DNA of 64,000 bases from Mesostigma viride (taxonomy: Eukaryota > Streptophyta > Mesostigmatophyceae > Mesostigmatales > Mesostigmataceae). This document shows positions 39,784-51,519 of this stretch, one piece after another (positions within the stretch are counted from its first letter, which is position 1; every line of letters starts with the position of its first letter). The translations under genes and the position numbers were made by a program. The notes under the pieces are model-generated. The model saw only the letters and a list, made by a program, of their open reading frames with translations, was not told the origin of the DNA and made no database searches. The stretch lies in the NCBI GenBank assembly GCA_009746045.1, contig RPFO01000199.1, positions 479,501 to 543,500 on the forward strand. The letters run 5' to 3'.

Positions 39784-40375
39784 TTAGCGAACAAAAGTTG
39801 GTTGACGATCAGGGTTCGTCCACGTAGGCTCATTCGGCGGACGGCCCCCCAGTGCCCTGCTGTGAGGAGAAGTTACGCTTGCAAGTTTGCCCACGTGGTT
39901 GGTTTCATCATACATGAACGTACGTTGTTCAGCCAAGCATCCCTCGGGCGCGTGCAGCCGATGGGACATTATGCAAAAGGTGGTGTTCCCCTGGCTTGAC
40001 CCTGGTCACAGCCAGGTTGGGGAGTGGGGAGCGTGGGGTGCTGGTTTTTCCGATGTGCAGTCCCGTGGACTTATAAGCACATTGCATCGTTGTTGTGTGG
40101 CAACAGAATATGTCGTGATATTTTCCATGACCGCAGCATTATTCACTTCAGGCAATGAGATACAAACATTCGTTATGTCATCAACATACTGATAGGCAGT
40201 TTGGAATATATGACCTCTGCCATTACCTGTCGGGAAGCCTCGAATGCGTGCATCGCTTTGGTGTAGCCAGTAGAGTCCTACATGGGCCAAGAGAAATAGA
40301 ATAGGGGACATGCCGGCAATCTCCTTGTGGTAGAGAGTGCGAAGTGGAGACGGTCGCTGACTTGTGTCCATCTAT
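39784..40375 (-). pseudogene. Possible Penelope-like RT fragment, decayed
   Basis: Minus strand 40371-40006 contains YQYVDDITNVCISLPEVNN, which resembles the YIDD box and following residues of the RT at 62948-64000. Surrounding residues are not clearly RT. Weak. Confidence 0.3.
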
Positions 40376-40439
40376 TATTACTAAATACCAAGCTAGTGAT
40401 TATTATATACTAAATACCCGCTCGCTGGACGACGTTAAT

Positions 40440-41620
40440 TCTTGACGCAGCCAGCCCTTTCGCCGGCATCGCTCCCGCCGCTCCCAAGAAGCCGCGTACC
40501 ACGGAAGTCACTTCCATGGCCGCCGAGGCTAACCCCACGCCTGCCAACCCACCGCCATCACCGTCTGCTTTAACCAAATATACAAGCCTCGGCACCCGCC
40601 TGCAACCGGCCGACTTTGCGGCATTTTTCACCATGCCGGTCGCCGACGTGCTGCAAATCCTCAAATTTTGATACGACGCCGACGACATCATCCGCATCCC
40701 AACACCGGCGCGGAGCCCTGTGCCTGACGGCCCCGCGGAGTGGCTGAGATGGGACGACGACCAGCAACGAACCTCCTGCCTCCTAACCTGCTGCCCGGAG
40801 CTTTGTCACCCGCTGGCGACCATGCATCGCGGCCGCATCCGACGCCGCGGCCGACACCGACACCCCTGCAAGCGCAGGCCCCCGCTGGGCTGCTGCGTGG
40901 CATGCAGCAGCAGGCCCTCACCTCGGTGCAAGGTGAGCTCAAGTCCATGGCTGCCGCCTCTGCTGCAACCCAAGCCACCTTAATTGCTGGAATTTAAGGC
41001 GGCCATGGCCACCCCCCCCAAGCGGGTCACGTTTGCGGACGCGGCGGGGAAGAACCTGGATGCCCTAGTCGCCCAGGCGGCTAAGTCGGCTGCCACCGCA
41101 GTCGCGTCACAGAATGTGGCTCAGCTCAGACAACGCAATATCATTCTCAAGAATTTTGAGAAGGGCAAGCATGACACCGCACACGCACTTACCGATTGAG
41201 GCCTTGCGGGGCCCCGCGTTCTTGGGGGTGCTGCAGCTGCCCCATCCCGTCGGACCATTGACAGGGCCATTCGCCTGCCAGGCCCAGCTGGCTGGTTTTG
41301 GTCACCATGCATGGCCACCCTGAACGACCAGAAACGGGTCATGGGCGCCCGTCGCCTGCTCATGGGCAACGACATCAGCATGGACGAGGACTACACCCCT
41401 GCACAGCTGACGGCGAGGAGCAAGCTTTGGAATCACGAGAAGGTCGTGGAGAATAGGCAGGGGTACGTACCGGGGGGGAAGCGTGTGCAGATGCGTCTGA
41501 AGTCGGATGGTCGCTTTGCTGCCTTCTTTGACGGTGTTGAGATTAACACCACGGGTGCAGAGTCTTGCGGTGAGTCTCGTGGTGAGAAACGTGCTGCCCC
41601 TGGTGGTGCCAGTAGGTAGA
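40440..41620 (+). pseudogene. LINE family A ORF1, frameshifted
   Basis: Pieces in shifting frames: SALTKYTSLGTRLQPADFAA, an in-frame stop after VLQILKF (about 40668), LLRGMQQQALTSVQGELKSM (coiled-coil-like), RQRNIILKNFEKGKH (RRM start), and MDEDYTPAQLTARSKLW then GGKRVQMRLKSDGRFAAFFD (C-terminal domain). The order matches L1-type ORF1 proteins. Confidence 0.65.
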
Positions 41621-41999
41621 CAACCCCCCTCGTCGGCTCGCGGCTAACAGGCTTCGGGGACAGCCTCTAAATAGTCCCCCGTTCCACTCCCATGCATTGA
41701 CCTAACAGTCGACTGAGACACATGGTGGTGCCGGTATCTCGGGCTAGTAGAACGACAGCTCTCAGCAGCAAGATTAGCAACACCCAACGCATGCTAGATT
41801 TTCTACGCCTCTGCGTTGCGCGAGCATCCCCGAATACCCAGAGCAGGCGGCAGGCTCGCATGATTCCTACGCCTAGCTGCAGGACAAAATAAATGCGATG
41901 AAAAGCACTATTTCCTCCGCTTCCCTTCCCTCCGTTCCATCCCCGGCCACCCCCACCCCCCGCTGCATCCACCCCCATCACCCATCGCCATTCTCCCCT

Positions 42000-43200
42000 G
42001 GTGGGCCAGCACGCATCCTTGGCCCTTGCCACCTTCAACGCACGCACATTGCTAGCAGATAGCGGCCATAGCTACCGGGTAGAGGAGCTCGTTGCCTTCT
42101 GCATAGATAGCCCATTGTGTGTCTATTCTAGGCGTGCAAGAGCATCGCCGCTCGGTGCCACTTGGCATGGTGAGCACTGATCGCCTGGCAGGTGGCTGGC
42201 GTTTTACTTCGCTGGCAGCGGTACGCCAGGCCAAGGTGGTGTTGGTCTTTTGTGTTCGCCGCTGGCAGTCGCCAGCCTCAGCTAAAGTTTCTCACCCCAC
42301 GCCTTATGGTAGCACATTTCACCTCCGTCGAGGGGCGGTCTATAAACACCATCTCACGGTGGGGTACGTGGGCTACGCACCCCGTAGTGGTCTACATACC
42401 TGAGTCGGAACGCCAGAAGTTCTTCGAGGACTTGCATCGCCTTGAGGGGGCCACCCCGGCCCGCCACTTTTTGGTTATGCTGCTTGACGCCAATGCCACG
42501 CTCCCCGTGGGCACTGCTGGCAGTCGCTTTGCGCCTGCTGACACGGTTGCTAACGACAACACTCCCCTGTTTTCTGCCTTTTTGCGGGATAGCGGGATGG
42601 TTGCTGTCAACTAGCTGCCACTTCCAACGTCCCTCATAGGACTTGGTCACTTTTCGGGGCCCTAACGGCCGTCAGGCCTGTCTGGACTACGTGGTGGTAC
42701 GGCAGCCCAGGTGCACCTCGGTTCTGGACACCCGAGTGTTTGACACGCCCACGATCTGGACTACGTGGTGGTACGGCAGCCCAGGTGCACCTCGGTTCTG
42801 GACACCCGAGTGTTTGACACGCCCACGGTGTGCTCTGACCACCGGTTGGTGCGCGCGACCATTCGGCTCTGGTTCCATGTCCCCGTGCGCCGCGCCCCAG
42901 TGGACCGCCCTGACTGGTCTGCCCTACGCCCGGTCCGGGGAGATCCTGAGGACTGGACGGACGCTGAGCACGCGCGGAACCGCCGGTGCCGACTGGAGTA
43001 CCTGTCGGCCCTGGACGCCCGGGCGGACGTCGACGAGCTGGACAAGGGTGCCCCCAACGCCGCCATTTTTGCGGGCTTTGCGGCCCGTGCCCCGTTGCTG
43101 GCGGCCCGGCACCTGCCAGTCCTGCCCTGCCGCCGCCCCGGCCCGCTCTACCGCCAGGACCCCAACCAAGGTCTTGGCTGCCCGGCACCGCCTCAAGCGT
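42000..43200 (+). pseudogene. LINE family A ORF2, APE-type endonuclease, frameshifted
   Basis: The endonuclease motifs can be followed in order across frames: LATFNARTLL (Asn), LGVQEHRR (catalytic Glu), LLDANATLP (DxN), LDYVVVRQPR and SDHRLVRATIRLW (catalytic His). Frameshifts lie near 42115, 42300 and 42610, and a 74-bp duplication at 42682-42829 adds another. The enzyme would nick target DNA to start integration. Confidence 0.8.
42682..42829 (+). repeat. 74-bp tandem duplication inside the endonuclease
   Basis: ctggactacgtggtggtacg starts at 42682 and again at 42756, and the two 74-bp units look identical apart from their edges. 74 is not a multiple of three, so the copy shifts the frame. 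Confidence 0.9.
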
Positions 43201-43279
43201 AACCGGGACCCGCTGCAGAAACCGGTGCTCAAGGCCGCCCTCGTGGAGGCCTACAAGCACGCTCAGGACGCAGAGGCGG

Positions 43280-46200
43280 CCCAGTGCATCGCAGATGCCA
43301 AGGCCTGCCAAGCTCGCAACCATGGCAAGGACATGTGGTACCAACTCGACCGGCTCGGCGGCCGGCGGCAGCGCACCCCGGTGGAGCACACGCGGGACGG
43401 CACGGCGCCGGTAAGCCTCGACCGCTGGTTGGCCCACAATGTTTCCAGTTGACCGGTGGGGCTCGCGCCCCCCCCCCCGCCGCTTCACCGGGCGCCCCGA
43501 GACGGCCGCCCGTCTCGGGGTTGCAGGCCCCCCTCCTCGCCCGCGCCCCCCTCCTCGGCCGCGGACTACCAATACCCGCCTTGCAAGAGGGCTGCCTTGC
43601 CACCAACGACGTCGTCCACCCCTTCACTTTGAAGGAATTGGACGGCGCCCTTGCTCGCCTGCGGTACGACGCGGCGGTCGGTGCCGACCACCTTTCTGCT
43701 GAGCTCTGCTGAAGACCCCTGACCCGGCGGTTAGGGATCTTCTGCTGGCATTCTGCAACCGTGTCCTGCTCTCTGACGAGCCTCCGCCTGCTGAGTGGCA
43801 GACGGCCATCCGCGTCATGCTGTACAAGAAGGGCTCTGCTGCTGACCCCGGTAGTAACTATCGGGGTGTTTGCCTCCAAAGCGCCGCGCTGAAGGTCTTC
43901 ATGCGCATGATGCTGCAAAGGCTCCGCGCCGCGCTGGATCCACACCTGGGTGAGTCTCAGATGGGTTTCCGTCGTGGTCGTAACACTGTCATGGCTGTGT
44001 TTGTCGCGCGCCGGTTGATGGAGGAGGTGTGTCGCCTTCCCCCTGACAGTTTGCCGCTGGTCTTCATTTTTGTTGACTATATCAAGGCCTTTGACACGGT
44101 CCTCTGGGAGGCTCTTTGGGCCATCCTAGCTCTGGATCGAGTGCCACCTGCGTTTATTGCTGCCATTCGCCGACTGTATGAGGGCTCACATGCAGTAGTG
44201 CGGACTGCGGAAGGCACCACCCCACCATTCCCCCTTCACCACGGGGTGTGGCAAGATTGTGTCCTGTCCCCATACCTGTTCATTATTGTCGTGGATCACG
44301 TCATGCGTCGGGCACGTGCGCGCTTTACTGCTCTTAAGGGGTTCGAGCCAGGCTTGGACATCCTTAACACATAGTCCGGGAATGGGTTTTTGGCATTTTT
44401 AGACCCCTGAAAATGGAAAAAATCATAACTCATAGGCCACAACTCCAAATACCCCCAACCAAGGTGCTAGGAGTATTTACACTTCAAGGGCTTTCAGAAA
44501 ATGCAATAATATTCCGAGTCCAGGAAGTGATTTGCAAGATATTTACTGCCAAAGTTGGACAAAAGACGATCATTTTCAGGCAAGGGAAATCCCCTTAGTA
44601 GTTTACCCCTGCAGGGAGGGTTCTAAAAAATTATTCTGGGGTTGGACAATGTCAATAGATAGTGCCACCATGCTTTCCTTGGGTCAGACCGCACGGATAG
44701 CCCATCTGACCTATATAATGCGCTCACTTACGTGTGTGGGTTACGCGCGCGAAAGCAGCCATCCATGAAATGCCACACACTTATGCATTGTATACAGCCA
44801 CATAGGACTGTAAAAAGTGCTGGGAAACAAAGAAGTGCTAAACCAGCACTAACGGAATGGCATCCTCCAAAGAAACACCACAAACTGAGCAGATTTGGGG
44901 CTAACAGCACTCATACAGCAGGCATGGAAACCTGCTGCAAGAGGCAATGATACACTCGTGTAAAATGGATGTATAAACGACAGATTCCCGTGCAAACGAT
45001 ATGCAAACACGTTGCCGTACCTGGCTTGATCACGACCTTTCCGGGTTCTGCTGGCCGGGACCCTCATATCTCACACTGGCTAATGCTTTCCAGGCATAGG
45101 CCGCCATAGCCGCATAATGCATGCATCCGACATGATTACCAGGTTGATGTTCTGTGCAAAGATGACCTATAAACGCATCCGAATTCACAGGGACGCTGCT
45201 GCGGATGTCCAGTACCAAAACTGGGTGCTCGGGCTGGCGCAGACTGCCGGGCCATAAGAAGAAAATCGAAATATGGCATGCCATTACTCATCTGGTACTG
45301 ACGACCAAGAAAGCAGTAATGTCCACCTGTATTTTACCAATGCTATACATCTGGCCACCCCTGACCTACGAAAATCACGCATCATCATTCTGAGCAACAT
45401 TCTGAACCATTACAAGCCGCGAGACGCAAAATTTCCTTGATAACGGCAAGCTAGCAGCCATATCTTGTTACGCGCGCGCGAGTGAAAATTTCCCGCCAAA
45501 GTCACGTGATACTGTCTCAATACACGTTGTATTTACCAGGCTATGGCGAATATTACCCCCAAACCTATGCATCACCTTCGTCCCTAAGTGTTCCCAGACC
45601 CACCGGACAACTTACATCCGTCACGGGTGGCGCGGCGCTCCTGGAATTAAGCGCCGCGCCACCGGGGGTCAAAGTGGGCGATATATCGCCCAGTTTCCGG
45701 ACTATGGGTTAAGGAGAAAGAGCACGGCGGGGTTGAACCTGGCTACCGCCTGGCCGACCTGATTTATGCGGATGACACCACCCTCACCGCGCGCCCCGAG
45801 CACATTCAGACCTGGCTGGACTGCCTGGGCCTGGAGGCGAGGGCGGTGGGGTTGGAGATTAGTGTCAAAACTGAGGCGATGGTGATTGGGGCCTCCAGTT
45901 GCCCACCGCTGCCGCGCCTGCTCGACGGGACGGACGTCCCGTTCCGCGATCGCTTCAAACTGTTGGGGAGCATGCTCCCTGACACCGCCGGCGATGTGGA
46001 CATCCTCATCGGCCTGGCCTGGGCCAGGCTCCGTTCGCTCAACACCTACTGGCGCTCGAAGAGCCTGGGCGAGCACCGCAAGCGCATGCTCTTCAAGGTC
46101 CTCGTCCTCACGGTGCTCACGTATGGTGCCGAGGCATGGACGCTCACGGACACGCTGGCGGCTAAGCTAAACGGCACGGTAACCAGGATGCTCCGTCAAG

Positions 46201-46660
46201 CCCTGAATGTAGGGTTTTCCACGCATAGGTCTTTAGAATCTTTGTACTAGGGCATGCATCGCATTTCGGACAAGATTAGGCAGCGTAGGATAGCATTTGT
46301 ACTGTAGGACATCTTGCTCGCACCAGCCAGGTCGACACCGCCCTTGGTCTGGCCGGCCCCCAGCGGCTTGGCCAGCCAGGGCGGCATATTTTGACCTGGC
46401 CTGGCCCCAAGGACATTCCCCCAAGGGTAGGGAAACATGCTACGAACTACTCCCAGATGTTGCTGGCCGACCTAGTGGTCCCAGCCCAGTTTGAACACCG
46501 CATCCACTCTCTCTCCCTTCTTTTGACTGCCATGCAGAACAAGACGCGGTGGCAGATGAGATTGTCAAGGCTCACACGCCAACCCCTGTGGGCAAGCCAC
46601 CTCCCTCCAAGAGGAGGAGGCGTTTTGATGAGTATAGTCAGTAGGGTAGTTAGGATTTTC
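43280..46660 (+). pseudogene. LINE family A ORF2 reverse transcriptase, split by a DNA element
   Basis: 43280-44367 encodes VMLYKKGSAADPGSNYRGVC, ESQMGFRRGRNTVMAV, FVDYIKAFDTV and HHGVWQDCVLSPYLFIIVVD, stopping at LDILN. After the insertion, 45713-46250 resumes with YRLADLIYADDTTL, LEISVKTEAMVIGASS and YGAEAWTL. Compared with the open copy at 56196-58166 there are extra frame changes, including near 43450, 43710 and 46250. Confidence 0.85.
44368..45708. mobile_element. TTAA-flanked non-autonomous DNA element (piggyBac-like)
   Basis: The element is 1,341 bp, flanked by TTAA on both sides (44364-44367, 45709-45712). Ends are CACATAGTCCGGGAATGGG and, reversed, CCCATAGTCCGGAAACTGGG, a short imperfect terminal repeat. 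TTAA duplication is typical of piggyBac transposons. No transposase is encoded; inner ORFs are under 80 codons. Removing it and one TTAA restores the alignment with the sister LINE. Confidence 0.8.
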
Positions 46661-46799
46661 TAGCTTAGAGTTAGGTTCGTTCGATTACGCGGCTTCCTCC
46701 ACTCCATCCCCGCCGGCATCAAGGAATATGTGCTACATGACCTCCCAACGTCCGGAGGCATGTTGTAATTTAATTTAACTTAATTTTAAGCTAGTGATT

Positions 46800-47160
46800 T
46801 GATCATACCCATGATGACGGTCATGGGTTGTGGGCCAAATCCTACAACGGTAGCGCGGTCAGAATGTGTTCGAGATATTCCCAGCACATACGCTCAAATG
46901 CTTTTTCAAAATCCCAGAACAATAAGAAGCCCTTATGGGGGTATCTCAAGGACATCAACGTTGTCGGTGGGCGTGGCTATCACAGTATCACAAGTCATAA
47001 GGAGACTTTTTGCCTGTTGGTAGGTAGTTCACAAGCAACGGGGCTTGTTGGTAAATAGGGTGCCTACGCTAAAATTTAAGAAGTTCCGTGCCATTTCGGA
47101 TTTGCTGATACTCATAACCCATTTCACCTCTCTAGTCCGGCATTATTGGATAACAAGCTT
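46800..47160. other. No gene recognised
   Basis: Right flank of the LINE. Nothing identified. Confidence 0.3.
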
Positions 47161-49460
47161 AAGGGGGGGGGGATGCTTCGCATCCCCCCAAAAAGAAGGC
47201 GCAAAGCCGACCGTAACTCTAGTAGTCGAGTTTCGATCCGTCCGCCGACAGATGGCAACTCGATTCAAGTCAACTGAAGCTTATGAAGGGGGCTGAAAAA
47301 AGGAAAAAGTCGGGAGACAAATAACGACACGCTGTGTACGCCTGAAACACCGCCGCAGTACTAGTAGTACTAAAAGTTCTCACCCACCCGGAGGCCATTC
47401 GCCGCCTCCGTGATGCCTCCCCAGTGATGAAAAGTACGAAGATCCGCCACAGGATGCCTCCCCGCCGCATGAGTGAGACGGCGAGGTCGCAAGGCCCCCC
47501 GCCCTCCTCAGCGAGACGCCAGAGTCTGCGGGATCCCCCGCCCCCCCCCCCCCCCACCGGCACCCGGAGGTTCCCCCCCCCCCCCCCCCCTGCCCCCTCA
47601 GCCGGCCACGATGCGCCCCCCCGCCCCCCCGCGAAAAGGCGTGGCGCGAAGGACATGCGTTAACCACGAGGACCCCTGAAAAAGACCGGAAAAGTACGAA
47701 GATCCGCCACAGGATGCCTCCCCGCCTGAGTGAGACGGCGAGGTCGCAAGGCCCCTGCGCCCTCCTACCGGCCACCCGGAGGTTACCCCCCCCCCCCCGG
47801 GCCCCCGCACAGTGAGACGGCCCGCCCCGGCCGGGCGAGGTCGCAGGGCCCCCTCCTTAGCGAGACGCCTTAGTCTGCGGGATCTCCCCGCTCCCCCGGC
47901 CCCCGCGCCCCCCCCCACCCGGAGTTCCCCCCCCCGGCCCCCTCCCGCCCACCCACCCGGAGGTTCCCCGCCCCCCCCCCCCCCTGCCCCCTCAACCGGC
48001 CATGATGCGCCCCCCGCCCCCCCGCGAAAAGGTGTGGCGCGAAGGACAGGCGTCGACCAAGAGGACCCCTGAAAAAGACCGGAAAAGTACGAAGATCCGC
48101 CACAGGATGCCTCCCCGCCTGAGTGAGACGGCGAGGTCGCAAGGCCCCTGCGCCCTCCTACCGGCCACCCGGAGGTTCCCCCCCCCCCCCCCGGGCCCCC
48201 GCACAGTGAGACGGCCCGCCCCGGCCGGGCGAGGTCGCAGGGCCCCCTCCTTAGCGAGACGCCTTAGTCTGCGGGATCTCCCCGCTCCCCCGGCCCCGCG
48301 CCCCCCCCCACCCGGAGTTCCCCCCCCCCCCCCTCCCGCCCACCCACCCGGAGGTTCCCCGCCCCCCCCCCCCCTGCCCCTCAACCGGCCATGATGCGCC
48401 CCCCGCCCCCCGCGAAAAGGTGTGGCGCGAAGGACAGGCGTCGACCAGGAGGACCCCTGAAAAAGACCGGAAAAGTACGAAGATCCGCCACAGGATGCCT
48501 CCCCGCCTGAGTGAGACGGCGAGGTCGCAAGGCCCACGCGCTCCCCCACTCACCCGCACCCGGAGGTTCCCCCCCCCCGGGCCCCCGCACAGTGAGACGG
48601 CCCGCCCCAGCCGGGCGAGGTCGCAGGGCCCCCGCCCTACTCATCGAGACGCCATAGTCTGCGGGATCCCCCCGCTCCCCCGGCCCCCGCGCCCACCCAC
48701 CCACTCGGAGTTCCCCCCCCCCCCCCCCCTCCCGCCCACCCACCCGGAGGTTCCCCCCCCCCCCCCCCCTCCCTCCTCAGCGAGATGCCATAGTCTGCGG
48801 GATCCCCCCGCTCCCCCGGCCCCCGCGCCCCCCCCCCACCCGGAGTTCCCCCCCCCCCCCTCCCGCCCACCCACCCGGAGGTTCCCCGCCCCCCACCCCC
48901 CCTGCCCCCTCAACCGGCCATGATGCGCCCCCCGCCCCCCGCGAAAAGGTGTGGCGCGAAGGACAGGCGTCGACCAGGAGGACCCCTGAAAAAGACCGGA
49001 AAAGTACGAAGATCCGCCACAGGATGCCTCCCCGCCTGAGTGAGACGGCGAGGTCGCAAGGCCCACGCGCTCCCCCACTCACCCGCACCCGGAGGTTCCC
49101 CCCCCCCGGGCCCCCGCACAGTGAGACGGCCCGCCCCAGCCGGGCGAGGTCGCAGGGCCCCCGCCCTACTCATCGAGACGCCATAGTCTGCGGGATCCCC
49201 CCGCTCCCCGGCCCCCGCGCCCACCCACCCACTCGGAGTTCCCCCCCCCCCCCCCCCTCCCGCCCACCCACCCGGAGGTTCCCCCCCCCCCCCCCCCTCC
49301 CTCCTCAGCGAGATGCCATAGTCTGCGGGATCCCCCCGCTCCCCCGGCCCCCGCGCCCCCCACCCACCTGGTGTTCCCCCCCCCCCCCTCCCCCCCCCGC
49401 CCCCCCGCCCCCCGCGAAAAGGCGAAAAACGTCGCAAGCTCGCTCGAGTCGCTAACGTAA
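47160..49460. repeat. Complex C-rich satellite cluster, units of about 390-530 bp
   Basis: A core block (gaaaaagaccggaaaagtac then gaagatccgccacaggatgc) recurs at about 47676, 48070, 48460 and 48986, with outlying copies at 49888 and 51678. Between the cores are C-homopolymers, gtgagacggc blocks and ctgcgggatc blocks. All long ORFs over it are translations of the repeat. The left edge (47200-47290) and right edge (49425-49470) carry words also found in the small gene at 51328-51519. Confidence 0.85.
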
Positions 49461-49549
49461 AAAAGAATGCTCTTCTCTCCCGACCGATTACTCTCCCACC
49501 GATTTACGACCGTCAGATGTGTGAATCCAACGGACCGACGGACAAGTAC

Positions 49550-49660
49550 AACCGAAAACCTCAAAGAGTTATCCGAAAACCGCAAAGAGTTATCCGAAAA
49601 CCGCAAAGAGTTATCCGAAAAACCGCAAAGAGTTATCCGAAAACCGCATAGATGTATCCG
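49550..49660 (+). repeat. 21-22-bp tandem repeat (caaagagttatccgaaaacc), about five units
   Basis: Units differ by single bases. One frame reads ENRKELS repeats, but one unit is 22 bp, which shifts the frame, so coding is unlikely. Confidence 0.85.
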
Positions 49661-50079
49661 ACAAACCACATAGACGCGACGCGAGGGATTGGGGCCGTCG
49701 GATGGTGGAGGCGTTGTCCCCAACCCGAGGGGCGACGGGTTGACTGGGGTAAAGGTGGCGCAAGCCACCCGAGATGGGCGGGGGGTGCCTGTGGCGTGGT
49801 GGAACAAAAACTCTCTCCTGTCGCGAGACTTAAGATGCGAGCGAGTGAACGCGGCGCGAAGGACAGGCGTCGACGACGAGGACCCCTGAAAAAGACCGGA
49901 AAAGTACGGAGATCCGCCACATATATATAGCCTTGCCGAATGCTATTGGAGACCAACTAAAGCCGAATGTGAAGGATTCAACTAAAATGAAGTACGGTGA
50001 TAAGGATTAAATACTGGTTATATTTGGAATAAACGTACACCTATCCTTTAGTAGTAAAAAACAACTCTCTGCTTGGAGT

Positions 50080-50255
50080 TCCGGTGGCAAAACGCAGGGG
50101 AAGTGGCGCGGGGGGGGGGAGCGGCCTCTGAGAAGTAAGGAATACTAAGCGAAAATGCTTGGGCGCGGGTAGTTCCGGTGGCAAAACGCAGGGGAAGTGG
50201 CGCGGGGGGGGGGGAGCGGCCTCTGAGAAGTAAGGAATACTGAGCGAAAATGCCA
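50080..50255. repeat. 91-bp tandem duplication
   Basis: agttccggtggcaaaacgca starts at 50079 and 50170. The two units share a G-run and gcggcctctgagaagtaagg and differ by one G in the run and a few bases. Confidence 0.85.
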
Positions 50256-50399
50256 CGTAGGGGCACAAAGAGAGACTGGACTGAATCGTATTGCCGCAAA
50301 TGAAGGGAGCGAGTTGCTGCAAATGAAGGGAAGAAGGGGGGTAAATTCACAGGTCGGACAAATACAAATAAAATATGATTCAAATACTTTTGGCTGCTC

Positions 50400-51030
50400 A
50401 CCGGTCGCCGTTGGATTAATCTAAATATTTTGGTCAAGGCCGGTTTCACCGTTGGATTAATTTAGATTTTTTGGTCAAGGCCGGTTTCGCCGTTGGATTA
50501 ATCTAAATATTTTGGTGAAAACTTTTTCGCCGTTGGATTAATCTAAATATTTTGGTCAAAGCCGGTTTCGTCGTTGGATTAATCTAAATATTTTGGTGAA
50601 AACTTTTTCGCCGTTGGATTAATCCAAATATTTTTTGCCGAAATTTATAAATCAAATGCGCAAATACGGCCAAATATCATTTATATTTGTCCGACATGTT
50701 CAACTTCAGATGTTAAAGTTAAAGGCCCTGGCGGCACGAGTATTTAAATATTCATTTAGATTAATTTAAATATTCAAAGCCGGTTTCACCGTTGGATTAA
50801 TTTAGATATTTTGGTCAAAGCCGGTTTCACCGTTGGATTAATTTAGATTTTTTGGTCAAGGCCGATGTCGCCGTTGGATTAATCTAAATATTTTGGTGAA
50901 AACTTTTTCGCCGTTGGATTAATCTAAATATTTTGGTCAAAGCCGGTTTCACCGTTGGATTAATCTAAATATTTGTTGCCGAACGGGGTTCACCGTTGGA
51001 TTAATTTAGTGGACTAAATATGCAACATTT
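50400..51030. repeat. A/T-rich minisatellite (ccgttggattaatctaaata), about 12 units
   Basis: Units of about 45-56 bp contain ccgttggattaat, then ctaaatattttggt, then either caaagccggtttc or gaaaactttttcg. The two variants alternate in blocks. A segment aaatcaaatgcgcaaatacg followed by ggccaaatatcatttatatt occurs at 50650 and 51026, so a longer block was also duplicated. Confidence 0.9.
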
Positions 51031-51327
51031 ATAAATCAAATGCGCAAATACGGCCAAATATCATTTATATTTGTCCGACCTGTGAAGGGTTTGGGGAGGG
51101 GAAAGGAGTAACGACGAATCGAATGAACTGGAGACGAAAATGGGTCGTGGGGTGCCCGGAACTGAGAGCTGTTCGAAGAATCGGCGGTGGGCTGCCGGGG
51201 TGTGGGGGGGTCCGTTAATCTGTGTGGTTGGGGGGGTGCGGGGGTGCGGGGTGCGGAGAATCGGCGGTGGGGGAAAAGCTGACGCGTCCGCGTCAGCTTG
51301 GGGGGATGTGCCTAGTTTACCTGGAAA

Positions 51328-51519
51328 ATGAAGTACGGTGAGAAGACGAAAGCCGTCATGCCGACCGTCACTCTAGTAGGCGACCCAGTCATTTCGTCGT
51401 TCCGACAGGTGGCAAGTCGTAAAAGTAAGACCGACTACCCGCCAGTCAAGCTTGATCGAGTCGCTAACGTCAAAATGTCGCGAGACGACTTTAAAGCCAT
51501 TAAAGATTCCAGCGAGTGA
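51328..51519 (+). CDS. Small hypothetical protein with degraded relatives nearby
   Basis: 63 residues (MKYGEKTKAVMPTVTLVGDP start). No family recognised, no signal peptide. Support for coding is indirect: PTVTLV and a following Arg/Gln-rich stretch recur in frame at 47204-47290, gtcgctaacgt words recur at 49446, and atgaagtacggtga recurs at 49987 followed by a stop. It could be a small gene copied with the satellites or part of the repeat itself. Confidence 0.35.
   Translation: MKYGEKTKAVMPTVTLVGDPVISSFRQVASRKSKTDYPPVKLDRVANVKMSRDDFKAIKDSSE

Larger units (their letters stand above)
40402..46787 (+). mobile_element. Complete but decayed two-ORF LINE (family A) with 12-bp target duplication
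   Basis: aagctagtgatt occurs at 40390-40401 and again at 46788-46799 and bounds the element, so the 5' end is intact. Inside are ORF1 (about 40440-41620), ORF2 endonuclease (about 42000-43200), RT (about 43280-46640) and a 3' UTR ending with the hairpin CCTCCCAACGTCCGGAGG (46741-46758) and an A/T tail. A TTAA-flanked DNA element (44368-45708) splits the RT. Without it the LINE is about 5.05 kb. Frameshifts and stops make it inactive. Confidence 0.9.

Noticed and set aside
41667-42047. Minus-strand 126-codon ORF
   Set aside because: Lies antisense to the start of LINE ORF2 and its leader; low-complexity Gly-rich and without a domain.
47270-49807. Many Pro- or Gly-rich ORFs
   Set aside because: All follow the C-rich satellite units and homopolymers; frames change at each C-run.
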